NCBI RefSeq assembly: GCF_000242635.2
Contig: NC_017770.1
Span: 2,058,669-2,122,668, forward strand
Length of the DNA stretch: 64,000 bases
Source of the DNA: Solitalea canadensis DSM 3403
GTDB taxonomy: Bacteria > Bacteroidota > Bacteroidia > Sphingobacteriales > Sphingobacteriaceae
Reading direction: 5' to 3'
The notes below the pieces were generated by a model. That model worked only from the letters and a program-made list of their open reading frames with translations, made no database searches and was not told the DNA's origin. The translations under genes and the position numbers were made by a program. Each line of letters starts with the position of its first letter. Position 1 is the first letter of the stretch. Positions 26,605 through 35,155 of the stretch are shown in pieces.

Positions 26605-26614
26605 AGTGCACAGA

Positions 26615-27208
26615 GTGATAAAGAATTCATACTCATCGGATAATGAAATCATCCAGGGAATACTGAAAGATTCTGAAGAAGCGTTGCGTCAACTTTATAA
26701 GCAACATTTCCCGGTAATTCTTCAGTTTATTCTGAACAACAATGGCGACGAAGAGGAAGCCAAAGATGTTTACCAGGAGGCAATCATTATCTTATATGAC
26801 AAAGTAAAATCAGGCTCGTTTGAGCTTAACAGTAAATTAAAAACATTCATATACTCTGTGTGCAGGCGTTTATGGCTAAAGCGATTAAAATCGATGAGCC
26901 GTAAAGCAGGGAATATAGCCGATTATGAGGAGTTTCTTCCGATTGAGGATGATCTGGAACACCACGAAGCAAAAGATGCCCAGTTAAATTTAATGGAAGG
27001 CTCACTTGCTAAACTTGGAGAACCATGTAAAACGATTATCGAAGATTATTATCTACACAATCAGTCGATGCAAGATATTGCAGAGAAATTTGGTTATACA
27101 AATGCAGAAAACGCCAAAAATCAAAAGTATAAATGTTTAATGCGTCTGAAGAAGATTTTCTTTCAGGCAAATATAAAAACGGAAGAAGAATATGTACGGC
27201 GATCTTAA
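26615..27208 (+). CDS. ECF-type RNA polymerase sigma factor
   Basis: A roughly 197-residue sigma-70-family protein. Region 2 (about 15-85) has EEALRQLYKQHFPVILQFI and the DVYQEAIIILYDKV helix used to melt the -10 element. Region 4 (about 125-185) has CKTIIEDYYLHNQSMQDIAEKFGYTNAENAKNQKYKCLMRLK, an HTH for the -35 element. No ATG is available before region 2. The longer frame would start inside the promoter, so GTG 26615 is chosen (GTG 26606 is the alternative). The gene overlaps the next one by 17 bases, pointing to translational coupling with its anti-sigma partner. Confidence 0.85.
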   Translation: MIKNSYSSDNEIIQGILKDSEEALRQLYKQHFPVILQFILNNNGDEEEAKDVYQEAIIILYDKVKSGSFELNSKLKTFIYSVCRRLWLKRLKSMSRKAGNIADYEEFLPIEDDLEHHEAKDAQLNLMEGSLAKLGEPCKTIIEDYYLHNQSMQDIAEKFGYTNAENAKNQKYKCLMRLKKIFFQANIKTEEEYVRRS

Positions 27209-28289
27209 CTTATTTAACGAAATTGAACGCTACCTTAAAGGGGAAATGACGGAGACGGAGCGTGCGAATTTCGATATGTTACGTAAAGAAGATGCTGATT
27301 TGGATCACAAGGTAGTTGAACAAGAGCAATTTGTTCAGCGACTAACTAATGTGGGTAATAGAAGAGCTTTACGTACTCAATTAAATGCAATCCATTCAGA
27401 AATTGACGTTAATGAACTGAAAGGATCAATTCAACCTAAAGAAGGTAAAATCATTCAGTTATTCAGACGTTACCGCGCTAATATTGCTGTTGCAGCAACT
27501 GTGGCTTTCTTTACGGTTATTGGAACTTTATTGATCACTAAAAATACAGGTTCTGAAAAACAAAATTCATCTTATAGTGCATTAAGAAGAGATATGGAAT
27601 CAATCAAGCGTTCGCAGAATGCATTGATTCGTAATATCAATAGTACAAAAACTAAAATGCCTGCTACACCAGGTTCATTTGGAGGAACCAGTTTTGTATT
27701 AAGTACCGACGGTTTCCTGATTACAAATTACCACGTAATTAATGGAGCCGATTCGATTTATATTCAAAATGAGAAAGGTGAAGCTTATAAAGTTAAAACT
27801 GTTTACAGCGATCCTTCGTTTGATTTGGCCGTACTAAAAATCGATGATCCTTCCTTCAAATCATTTGGATCATTGCCTTATACATTCAAAAAGTCTAAAT
27901 CTGATCTAGGAGAAGAAGTATTTACCTTAGGTTTCCCTCGTGATGAAATGGTTTATGGTAAAGGTTACCTGAGTGCAGCTACTGGTTTTGGTGGAGATAC
28001 TATTGCGTACCAGGTTTCTATTCCTGCAAACCCAGGTAATAGTGGAGGCCCGGTTGTTGATAATAAAGGAAATGTAGTAGGTGTGATCAGTGGTAAACAA
28101 ACCTTAACGGAAGGTGCTACATTTGCTGTCCGTTCGCAAAGTGTGTTGAAATTTATCAATTCAATCCCTCAGGATTCCCTAAAAAGCAAGATTACAGTAA
28201 CTAAGAAAAATACTTTATCAGGCTTAAGCCGTACACAACAGATCAAAAAACTACAAGATTATGTGTACATGGTAAAAGTGTATAATTAG
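27192..28289 (+). CDS. Membrane anti-sigma/trypsin-like protease fusion
   Basis: A 365-residue protein with three parts. Residues 1-92 are cytoplasmic and begin NEIERYLKGEMTETERANF, the pattern seen at the N-terminus of Bacteroidota anti-sigma factors. One membrane helix follows at about 97-116, preceded by RRYR, so the rest lies in the periplasm. Residues 155-335 are an S1C (HtrA/DegS-like) serine protease with H181 (NYHVINGAD), D211 (SFDLAVLKI) and S284 (PGNSGGP); the full catalytic triad is present. There is no PDZ domain. The ATG lies inside the sigma gene. In the E. coli sigma-E pathway anti-sigma (RseA) and protease (DegS) are separate proteins; here they appear joined. The anti-sigma role is inferred from position and the N-terminal motif. 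Confidence 0.78.
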   Translation: MYGDLNLFNEIERYLKGEMTETERANFDMLRKEDADLDHKVVEQEQFVQRLTNVGNRRALRTQLNAIHSEIDVNELKGSIQPKEGKIIQLFRRYRANIAVAATVAFFTVIGTLLITKNTGSEKQNSSYSALRRDMESIKRSQNALIRNINSTKTKMPATPGSFGGTSFVLSTDGFLITNYHVINGADSIYIQNEKGEAYKVKTVYSDPSFDLAVLKIDDPSFKSFGSLPYTFKKSKSDLGEEVFTLGFPRDEMVYGKGYLSAATGFGGDTIAYQVSIPANPGNSGGPVVDNKGNVVGVISGKQTLTEGATFAVRSQSVLKFINSIPQDSLKSKITVTKKNTLSGLSRTQQIKKLQDYVYMVKVYN

Positions 28290-28328
28290 ATTTTAGATGT
28301 GAGATTTCTTATAACACGTTCTAAAATG

Positions 28329-28364
28329 AAAAATGGATATAATAGACTTATATCCATTTTTTTT
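28329..28364. terminator. Terminator after the sigma/protease operon
   Basis: AAATGGATATAA (28331-28342) pairs with TTATATCCATTT (28348-28359) and a T-run follows. It can serve both converging genes. Repeats of the atctcatatctcac type flank it (28290-28382). Confidence 0.75.
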
Positions 28365-28382
28365 ATATCCTATATCTCATAT

Positions 28383-29744
28383 CTAACCTACATATACAGT
28401 TTTAATATTTACAAATTCATGGATTCCGAATAAGCCTAGTTCACGGCCATAGCCGGATTCTTTAATGCCTCCGAATGGTAAACGAGGATCTGATTTTACT
28501 TGTGCGTTTACAAAACATGAACCGGCTTGCAGTTTAGTTTCGGCAATCTGTTCACCACGAACTTGATCTTTTGTAAATATGGCACTACCCAATCCGAAGG
28601 ATGTATCGTTCGCAATATCAATTGCTTGTTCTTCATTCTCCGCAATAAACAACAAGGCAACAGGCCCGAAAAACTCTTCAAGGTAAGCTGGATTACTCTT
28701 TGAAATACCTGTTAAAATAGTAGGAGGGTAGAAAGCTCCTGTTCCTTCAGGAAGGAAGCCACCCAACGTGCATTTAGCACCCTTAGCCACCGCTTGATGT
28801 ACTTGAGTATGTAATTGATCACGAAGATCATGCCTTGCCAACGGGCCCAAAGAAGAACCTTTTTGAAGTGGATCTCCATAGTGCTTATTTTTCATTAATG
28901 CATGAAATTTGGAAGAAAACTCTTCAGCAATTTCCTTGACCACAATAAAGCGTTTAGCAGCAATACAACTTTGCCCGCTATTAATTAAACGGCTGTTAAC
29001 ACATATTTCAACCGCTTTATCAATGTCAGCATCTGCTAAAACAATGTAGGCATCGCTTCCACCTAATTCAAGAACTGTTTTCTTTATAAGACTTCCAGCT
29101 TTTGCAGCCACCTGTTTTCCTGCTTCCGTACTTCCTGTTAAAGTAACCGCCTTTATCAATGGATGTTCAATTACTGCGTCCACTTCTTTTGAGCCAATTA
29201 ATATGGTGTGAAACAACCCTTCAGGAAAACCGGCTTCACGAACAACGGATTCAATTGCCATTGCACAACCCGGAACATTGGAAGCATGTTTGAGAACAGC
29301 TGCATTACCCGCCATTATAGCTGGACAGAAAAAGCGTAATACTTGCCAAAAGGGGAAATTCCACGGCATAATAGCCAAAACAACACCTACAGGCTGAAAG
29401 CTAACAAAGCTTTTAGATGCATCGGTATCAATTAGTTGTTTTTGAAGAAATGAAGTAGCATTTTTTGCATAGTAATCGCAGCAAAAAGCACATTTTTCAA
29501 CTTCTGCAATTCCTTGCTCCAATGGTTTCCCCATTTCTAGCGCCATTAATTCAGCTAGTTCTTCTTTTCTATGCCTTAATACTTCTCCTAATTTTATAAG
29601 ATAAGCTGAACGAGTTTCAAAAGATGTATTTTCCCAGCTTTTAAATGCTTTGTTAGCTGATTGTATTTTATTGTTTACTTCAGTAGCAGTATGAGGAATG
29701 TAATCCTTAATTACTTCTCCATTTAAGGGATTTACAGATTGCAT
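28383..29744 (-). CDS. NAD(P)-dependent succinate-semialdehyde dehydrogenase
   Basis: A 453-residue aldehyde dehydrogenase. The general-base glutamate is E226 in VLELGGSD and the catalytic cysteine is C260 in NSGQSC. The cofactor segment AIMPWNFPFWQ (about 124-134) and the C-terminal SCFVNAQVKSDPRLPFGGIKESGYGRELG are diagnostic for the YneI/GabD branch. Length is close to E. coli Sad (462). It would oxidise succinate semialdehyde to succinate. No GABA transaminase is adjacent, so substrate is from family resemblance. Confidence 0.85.
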   Translation of the reverse strand: MQSVNPLNGEVIKDYIPHTATEVNNKIQSANKAFKSWENTSFETRSAYLIKLGEVLRHRKEELAELMALEMGKPLEQGIAEVEKCAFCCDYYAKNATSFLQKQLIDTDASKSFVSFQPVGVVLAIMPWNFPFWQVLRFFCPAIMAGNAAVLKHASNVPGCAMAIESVVREAGFPEGLFHTILIGSKEVDAVIEHPLIKAVTLTGSTEAGKQVAAKAGSLIKKTVLELGGSDAYIVLADADIDKAVEICVNSRLINSGQSCIAAKRFIVVKEIAEEFSSKFHALMKNKHYGDPLQKGSSLGPLARHDLRDQLHTQVHQAVAKGAKCTLGGFLPEGTGAFYPPTILTGISKSNPAYLEEFFGPVALLFIAENEEQAIDIANDTSFGLGSAIFTKDQVRGEQIAETKLQAGSCFVNAQVKSDPRLPFGGIKESGYGRELGLFGIHEFVNIKTVYVG

Positions 29745-29861
29745 AATAGATTAGATTTGAGGTATATAAATAGATAATAAAAACAGTTTTTGAAAATCAA
29801 CCTGGATAAATGATCAATTATAAAAAACCTACTAACACGAAACCCGTAACACTCAATCAGC

Positions 29862-31043
29862 TTACCTATCTACTTCACCTAACACAATGTCTATAGAACC
29901 TAAAATAGCCACCACATCCGCCACCATTGCACCTCTCGATATTTCGGAAAGAACGGAAAGATTATTGAAACTCGGTCCACGTGATTTTACCCTGAATGGT
30001 ATTTCTCGCTTACCATCAGCAATAAAATAAAAGCCTAATTCGCCTTTAGGATTTTCTGCGCGTACATAAAAATCTTGAGCTTTAGGTGTGCATTTTCGAG
30101 GTAGTTTTGCTCTTGGATCAAATTCTTTATCACGTTTTAACTCTTTGGTTAATCGCTCGAGACATTGCTCAATGATGCGAACCGATTGCACAACTTCATC
30201 AACTCTTACTTTATAACGATCCCAGCAATCGCCAATACTTCCCATTTCGCCTTTACCAACCGGAATATCAAATTCAATTTCGGGGTAAACTGAATATTCA
30301 TCCACCCGGCGCAAATCATATTTCAGTCCGGAAGCACGTAGCATAGGTCCAGAAACACCATAGTTTATAGCAACATCCAACGGTAAAACCCCTACATTGG
30401 CCGTACGGTCTATAAAAATTCGGTTTTGCGTCAGCAATTCATCCAATTCAACCAATTTTGGTTTAAAGTAATCGATAAATTCTTTGCAACGCTCTTCAAA
30501 ACCTACCGGAAGATCGTAAAACAATCCACCTACCCAGATATAGTTATACAACATACGCGCTCCTGAAGCCCACTCCAGCATGTTCATAATGTGTTCCCGA
30601 TCACGAAAACACCACATAAAAGGGGTAAAGGCTCCAATATCAATTCCGTATGTTCCGATGGCAATAAGATGCGAAGCAATTCGATTTAACTCACAAACCA
30701 ACACTCGTATATACTCCACACGTTTAGGTATCTCTTTATCGATTCCCAACATTCGCTCAACGCCCATTACAAATGCATGATTATTATTCATGGATGCCAT
30801 GTAATCCATACGATCCGTATAAGGAATAATCTGCGGATAGGTGAGTGATTCGCAGTGTTTCTCAAAACAACGGTGTAAGTAACCCAAATGCGGAATTACA
30901 TCAACTACAATTTCACCATTGGTGATCAGTTCTAACCGTAATACACCATGGGTGGAAGGATGCTGAGGCCCCATATTGAGGATCATTTCTTCCGACTTTA
31001 AATTAGTGATCCGATCGTAATATTTTTCGAGTGCTTTTGTCAA
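29862..31043 (-). CDS. nuoD: NADH-quinone oxidoreductase subunit D
   Basis: A 393-residue 49-kDa-type subunit of respiratory complex I, part of the quinone-binding cavity. The N-terminal [16 protein letters not shown] loop that touches the quinone is intact. The family motifs [10 protein letters not shown] and [32 protein letters not shown] follow, and the C-terminus [11 protein letters not shown] is the standard ending. It follows nuoC after 33 bases. The remaining nuo genes are not in this window, and an aldehyde dehydrogenase gene follows instead, so this is an isolated nuoCD pair. Confidence 0.95.
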   Translation of the reverse strand: MTKALEKYYDRITNLKSEEMILNMGPQHPSTHGVLRLELITNGEIVVDVIPHLGYLHRCFEKHCESLTYPQIIPYTDRMDYMASMNNNHAFVMGVERMLGIDKEIPKRVEYIRVLVCELNRIASHLIAIGTYGIDIGAFTPFMWCFRDREHIMNMLEWASGARMLYNYIWVGGLFYDLPVGFEERCKEFIDYFKPKLVELDELLTQNRIFIDRTANVGVLPLDVAINYGVSGPMLRASGLKYDLRRVDEYSVYPEIEFDIPVGKGEMGSIGDCWDRYKVRVDEVVQSVRIIEQCLERLTKELKRDKEFDPRAKLPRKCTPKAQDFYVRAENPKGELGFYFIADGKREIPFRVKSRGPSFNNLSVLSEISRGAMVADVVAILGSIDIVLGEVDR

Positions 31044-31076
31044 GGTTCGTAAGTTATGTTATGCCGACAATCCTAC

Positions 31077-31577
31077 TTAATAATCTATCTTAATGCCTTT
31101 GTATGTTTCTGCAGTTTTATAATCCTTTCGGAGTGGATACCCTTCCCAATCATCCGGAAGTAATATTCTACGCAAATCAGGATGACCTTCGAAATCAATT
31201 CCTAGAAGGTCAAAAGCTTCCCGTTCATGCCAATCGGCTGTACGCCAAACGGTAGAAACAGTTGGAAAAGATGGAAGCTTTGACGAATTGCGATCAAAAG
31301 CTTTTTCAACCTTCAATACCAATTGTTTTTTGAAGGGAATGGAAGATAAATGGTAAACGACACCTATTTTGGATTGTTCTTCGCCATAATCAACTCCTGA
31401 CAGACAAGAGAGAAAATCAAAGTAAGTCTGCTCATTATCTCTTAATTCCAGGCATACTTCGGCTATTAATTCAGGCTTAATGGTCAGCGAAGGTTGAAGT
31501 CCGTCAGATTGTTCCGAAACAATAACCGCTTCACCGAATTTATCCGTTAATAAGCGTTTGATGTCGTTAAATTCCAT
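31077..31577 (-). CDS. nuoC: NADH-quinone oxidoreductase subunit C
   Basis: A 166-residue 30-kDa subunit of complex I. The signature WRTADWHEREAFDLLGIDFEGHPDLRRILLPDDWEGYPLRKDY is complete. It pairs with NuoD in the peripheral arm. The promoter's -7 box ends five bases before the ATG, suggesting a leaderless message. The gene upstream on the same strand is pdxH, separated by its own terminator, so nuoC begins a transcription unit. Confidence 0.95.
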   Translation of the reverse strand: MEFNDIKRLLTDKFGEAVIVSEQSDGLQPSLTIKPELIAEVCLELRDNEQTYFDFLSCLSGVDYGEEQSKIGVVYHLSSIPFKKQLVLKVEKAFDRNSSKLPSFPTVSTVWRTADWHEREAFDLLGIDFEGHPDLRRILLPDDWEGYPLRKDYKTAETYKGIKIDY

Positions 31578-31582
31578 ATTTT

Positions 31583-31590
31583 CAAAAATA
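31583..31590 (-). promoter_or_regulatory. -7 box TATTTTTG for nuoC
   Basis: Exact TAnnTTTG on the minus strand, five bases before ATG 31577. No TTG at the expected distance. Confidence 0.5.
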
Positions 31591-31626
31591 ATGTTTTAAC
31601 AGCAAAGACGTGAAGTAATGGTTAAA

Positions 31627-31673
31627 ATAAAAAAGAGAAAATGATGCTCACATTGCTGTGAGATCATTTTCTC
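31627..31673 (-). terminator. Intrinsic terminator of pdxH
   Basis: GAGAAAATGAT (31635-31645) pairs with ATCATTTTCTC (31663-31673) and an inner CTCACA/TGTGAG pair extends the stem. On the minus strand the stem is followed by TTTTTTATTTT. Confidence 0.8.
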
Positions 31674-31718
31674 CAGGTTATTATATGGAAACGACTCTTA
31701 AGTCGAGATTGCACTTAA

Positions 31719-32375
31719 TTATGGCGCCACACGCTGTATTTTCCAGCTTTTATCCGCTTGTCCGATATATTGAATACGGTCGTGCAAACGGCTTGGACGT
31801 CCTTGCCAAAACTCAAAAGACGTTGGTTTTAATAGATATCCACCCCAATGTTCAGGACGAGGAAGTACATCATGGTCGGCATATTCTTTTTCTAATCCTG
31901 CAAGTTTTTCTTCCAGCATCTCTCTACTGGTGATTACCTCGCTCTGAGGAGAGGTCCACGCACCAAGTTGACTTCCTTTAGGTCGACTTTGATAATAACG
32001 TGTAGATTCATCAGCTGAAACCTTTTCTATTATTCCTTCAATTATTACCTGGCGTTGCAATTCAAGCCAAAAAAAGGAAATACATGCGTAAGGGTTTTGA
32101 GCTAATTCATGCCCCTTCCTGCTATTATAGTTAGTATAAAAAGTAAAGCCTTCAGCATCAAAACCTTTTAATAAAACAACACGAGAGGAGGGTTTTCCAT
32201 CAGGAGTAGCGGTTGCGAGTGTTAAAGCATTAGGTTCAATAATTCCTGAATCCATGGCTTCTTTAAACCATACTTCAAATTGATCAAAAGGATTTAATTT
32301 AACATCGGTTTCAGAAAGCGATTTGGCACTATAATCCTGACGTAAATTTTCGAGAGTTGTTTTTTCGAGGCTCAT
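31719..32375 (-). CDS. pdxH: Pyridoxamine 5'-phosphate oxidase
   Basis: A 218-residue FMN-dependent enzyme converting pyridoxine or pyridoxamine 5'-phosphate to pyridoxal 5'-phosphate. FMN-binding segments SRVVLLKGFDAEGFTFYTNYNSRKG (about 64-88) and SFFWLELQRQVIIEG (about 97-111) are typical, and the C-terminus FWQGRPSRLHDRIQY...WKIQRVAP is the PdxH signature. Length is normal. The promoter has perfect -33 and -7 boxes and the ATG follows after four bases, so it is probably leaderless. Confidence 0.94.
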   Translation of the reverse strand: MSLEKTTLENLRQDYSAKSLSETDVKLNPFDQFEVWFKEAMDSGIIEPNALTLATATPDGKPSSRVVLLKGFDAEGFTFYTNYNSRKGHELAQNPYACISFFWLELQRQVIIEGIIEKVSADESTRYYQSRPKGSQLGAWTSPQSEVITSREMLEEKLAGLEKEYADHDVLPRPEHWGGYLLKPTSFEFWQGRPSRLHDRIQYIGQADKSWKIQRVAP

Positions 32376-32379
32376 ACAA

Positions 32380-32409
32380 CAAAATTAGGTATTCGACAGT
32401 TCTTAACAA
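32380..32409 (-). promoter_or_regulatory. Consensus promoter of pdxH
   Basis: TTG (32409-32407) and TAATTTTG (32387-32380) are exactly 19 bases apart on the minus strand, a full match to the Bacteroidota consensus. Only four bases separate the box from ATG 32375. Confidence 0.75.
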
Positions 32410-32537
32410 TGACAATTGTCATGAAAATAAGTTTCAAAAGAGGATCATCAGGTAAGTCGCTTTTATTAAGCAAGTTGTTAATTGATTCTCTAATTTTAAT
32501 TCTATTTAGTATCTTAAAGTAAGCAACAGCTATTAAT

Positions 32538-33095
32538 ATGTTGAACACAATAAAACCCACCGCAGGCAAATTATTGATTTCGGAACCCTTTATGGCCGAC
32601 CCGAATTTCAAACGCTCGGTTGTGTATATTACGGAACACAACGAAAATGGAACCGTGGGTTTTGTACTTAATCAGAAAACTGAATTAACACTTGATAACC
32701 TTGTCGATGATGTTGAAGATACTGATTTTCCGGTATATATTGGCGGTCCGGTAGGGAATGATAGTTTGCATTATATTCATACTCTTGAAAATTTAGAAGG
32801 TGGTGTACCGGTAGGTAATGACGTATTTTGGGGTGGCAATTTTGAACTGTTGAAAATAATGATTCAGGCAGGGCAGGTTGAACGTGGACAAATTCGTTTT
32901 TTCATTGGCTATTCAGGTTGGGGAGAAACTCAGCTTCAAAACGAACTGGATGAAAATGCTTGGTTAGTTGCTGAATCAAAAAAAGAGTTTCTGTTCGGTG
33001 ATAATGAAAGTGCTTTATGGGCACATGCTGTGAAAAGCTTAGGAGAAAAATTTGCGGTAATCGTTAATTTTCCGGAAAATCCACGATTTAATTGA
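32538..33095 (+). CDS. YqgE/AlgH family protein
   Basis: A 185-residue protein of the UPF0301 family. Characteristic segments are GKLLISEPFMADPNFKRSVVYITEHNENGTVGFVLN at the N-terminus, YIGGPVGNDSLHYIH in the middle and RFFIGYSGWGETQLQNEL near residue 120. The fold is known, but the molecular function is not settled; the AlgH name comes from an alginate-regulation link in Pseudomonas. It is divergent from pdxH with 162 bases between, and purK follows after a separate promoter. Confidence 0.88.
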   Translation: MLNTIKPTAGKLLISEPFMADPNFKRSVVYITEHNENGTVGFVLNQKTELTLDNLVDDVEDTDFPVYIGGPVGNDSLHYIHTLENLEGGVPVGNDVFWGGNFELLKIMIQAGQVERGQIRFFIGYSGWGETQLQNELDENAWLVAESKKEFLFGDNESALWAHAVKSLGEKFAVIVNFPENPRFN

Positions 33096-33177
33096 TCAAC
33101 TTTTCATAAATACTTCTTTTTCGCTTTCTTTTTACTAAAATAATCCGACTAAAATCGTAGTTCTTAAATTGTATTCC

Positions 33178-33185
33178 TATTTTTG
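33178..33185 (+). promoter_or_regulatory. -7 box TATTTTTG for purK
   Basis: Exact TAnnTTTG, with the expected start near 33192 and a leader of about 13 bases before GTG 33205. No clear TTG. Confidence 0.5.
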
Positions 33186-33204
33186 AGGAATTAAATCCCA
33201 GTGA

Positions 33205-34347
33205 GTGAAAACATTCAATTCGTCAAACTTTAAATTAGGAATATTAGGTGGTGGCCAGTTAGGCAAAATGTTACTTCAACCCGCTATGAATTACGGAGTT
33301 GATGTTTCAATATTAGATCCGGATCCGGCATCTCCCTGCAGCTATTTTTGTAAGAATTTTCATTTAGGCAGTTTTAATGATTACAATACCGTTTACAACT
33401 TTGGTCGTAATTTAGATTTAATTACCATTGAGATTGAAAATGTAAATGTTGAGGCATTAAAACGTTTGGAATCAGAAGGAGTAACTGTTTATCCGCAACC
33501 TCATATTATTGAGCTTATACAAGATAAAGGACTTCAGAAAGATTTTTATAAGAACAATGGTATTCCAACCTCTCCATATGCAAAAATTCAAAACCGTGAG
33601 GAGTTAAAGCTCTATGCAGAGAAATTCCCTGCAATGCAGAAACTACGCAAAGCAGGTTATGATGGCCGCGGAGTTTTTAAAGTTAAATCGGTTGATGATC
33701 TACCCAAATCTTTTAATGACCCAAGTATATTAGAAGACTTGGTTGATTTTGATAAGGAATTAGCAGTATTAGTTGCCCGCAATGCATCTGGCGAGATTAG
33801 AGCTTTTGATGTGGTTGAAATGGAGTTTGATCCACAGGCCAACCTGGTTGATATACTGTTTACTCCGGCCAAAATCGAAACTGAAATTGAGAAACGTGCA
33901 AAAGAAATAGCCATAGATGTAGTTGAGAAACTGAAAATAGTAGGTTTGTTGGCAGTTGAGTTATTTCTTACAAAGAGTGGTGAACTATTGGTTAATGAAT
34001 TGGCACCTCGTCCGCATAACAGCGGTCACCACACGATTGAAGCTTGCATTACTTCTCAGTATGAACAACATTTACGTGCCATCCTTAATCTTCCTTTGGG
34101 TTCAACTGAATTACTGCAACCAGCTGTAATGGTTAATTTATTGGGGGAGAAGAACTTTGTGGGAGAAGCTAAATATATTGGGGTGAATGAGATTACCCGC
34201 TTGGATGGTGTTTACCTGCACTTGTACGGTAAGAAAATAACGAAACCTATGCGTAAAATGGGTCACGTTACTATCATTGATCACAATCTCGACAATGCTT
34301 TTGAAAAGGCAAAATTTGTAAAAGATACATTTAAGATACAAGCATAA
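33205..34347 (+). CDS. purK: 5-(carboxyamino)imidazole ribonucleotide synthase
   Basis: A 380-residue ATP-grasp enzyme that makes N5-CAIR from AIR, ATP and bicarbonate in purine synthesis. The N-terminal LGILGGGQLGKMLLQPA loop is diagnostic for PurK. The ATP-grasp core includes MQKLRKAGYDGRGVFKV (about 143-159), and NELAPRPHNSGHHTIEAC (about 269-286) contains metal-binding residues. The start is a GTG; no in-frame ATG precedes the glycine loop. purE, which uses its product, follows after a 119-base repeat-bearing gap. Confidence 0.95.
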   Translation: MKTFNSSNFKLGILGGGQLGKMLLQPAMNYGVDVSILDPDPASPCSYFCKNFHLGSFNDYNTVYNFGRNLDLITIEIENVNVEALKRLESEGVTVYPQPHIIELIQDKGLQKDFYKNNGIPTSPYAKIQNREELKLYAEKFPAMQKLRKAGYDGRGVFKVKSVDDLPKSFNDPSILEDLVDFDKELAVLVARNASGEIRAFDVVEMEFDPQANLVDILFTPAKIETEIEKRAKEIAIDVVEKLKIVGLLAVELFLTKSGELLVNELAPRPHNSGHHTIEACITSQYEQHLRAILNLPLGSTELLQPAVMVNLLGEKNFVGEAKYIGVNEITRLDGVYLHLYGKKITKPMRKMGHVTIIDHNLDNAFEKAKFVKDTFKIQA

Positions 34348-34349
34348 AT

Positions 34350-34455
34350 CAGCTGTTAGGAGTTAGCTATTAACAGTTATAATCGCTATCTGTAATAAGA
34401 CTCTGGCTAAAAACCAAAAGCTAACCGCTAATTGCTACTGTCTAATAGCCAATCA
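34350..34455. repeat. agctgttagctatta-type intergenic repeat
   Basis: Units such as GCTGTTAGGAGTTAGC and CTAACCGCTAATTGCT occur in both orientations between purK and purE. This is another short repeat family of intergenic gaps. It could form hairpins but has no T-run. Confidence 0.4.
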
Positions 34456-34466
34456 CAAAAAAAACT

Positions 34467-35000
34467 ATGAATCCACAAGTTGGTATTATAATGGGCAGCG
34501 ACTCCGATTTAAAAGTTATGTCGGCTGCTGCAGAAATACTTGAAAAGTTTGATATTCCTTTTGAATTAACCATCGTTTCGGCTCACCGCACTCCACACCG
34601 TATGATTGAATATGGGGAACAAGCCGCAGCAAGAGGAATTAAAGTAATAATTGCCGGAGCGGGAGGAGCAGCGCACTTACCTGGAATGGTTGCTTCTATT
34701 ACCACATTACCTGTAATTGGAGTACCCGTAAAGTCAAGTAATTCAATTGATGGTTGGGATTCTGTTTTATCAATTTTACAAATGCCAAGTGGCATTCCGG
34801 TAGCAACAGTAGCCTTAAACGGTGCAGCAAACGCAGGCATACTTGCCACAAACATCATTGGTGCTTTTGATAATACAGTGGCCGAAAAATTAAAATCTTA
34901 TAAAGAAGAGCTACGCGATAAAGTACTGCACAACGTCGAAAAAATTGACCGATTAGGCTATAAGAAAGTCCTTGAACACAAATTGAATATACACCCGTAG
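34467..35000 (+). CDS. purE: N5-carboxyaminoimidazole ribonucleotide mutase
   Basis: A 177-residue class I PurE that shifts the carboxylate of N5-CAIR to give [17 protein letters not shown] (about 7-19) and SAHRTPHRM (about 40-48, with the catalytic histidine) are complete, and [14 protein letters not shown] follows. Pairing with purK confirms the two-step bacterial route. Length is a little longer than E. coli PurE (169). Confidence 0.95.
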   Translation: MNPQVGIIMGSDSDLKVMSAAAEILEKFDIPFELTIVSAHRTPHRMIEYGEQAAARGIKVIIAGAGGAAHLPGMVASITTLPVIGVPVKSSNSIDGWDSVLSILQMPSGIPVATVALNGAANAGILATNIIGAFDNTVAEKLKSYKEELRDKVLHNVEKIDRLGYKKVLEHKLNIHP

Positions 35001-35005
35001 GTTTT

Positions 35006-35048
35006 CGAATTACGAGTTACGTGTTTCGGGTTACGAGTTACGAGTTAT
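35006..35048. repeat. cgggttacgagttacg-type intergenic repeat
   Basis: Several copies of the unit TTACGAGTTACG occur in tandem (35010-35045). Inverted relatives follow at 35128-35153 (AACCCGCAACCCGTAATC), and others lie at 3319-3336 and 29838-29855. They frame the purE terminator. Confidence 0.5.
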
Positions 35049-35096
35049 AAAAAAACAGATGGGGTTAATTGAATAATTAACCCCATCTGTTTTTTA
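35048..35096. terminator. Bidirectional terminator between purE and the FabH-like gene
   Basis: AAACAGATGGGGTTAATT pairs perfectly with its complement around a GAATA loop, with A-run and T-run on the two sides. Confidence 0.9.
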
Positions 35097-35155
35097 TAAT
35101 TACTAATTATTTTATTCTAGAAAAAACCCGCAACCCGTAATCCTCAATCAAAAAA

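Noticed and set aside
26573-26614. In-frame TTG start for the sigma factor
   Set aside because: It falls inside the -35-like block of the predicted autoregulatory promoter, upstream of the expected transcription start.
32372-32641. 89-codon minus-strand frame over the pdxH promoter and AlgH-family start
   Set aside because: It covers a consensus promoter and is antisense to a conserved gene; no recognisable domain.
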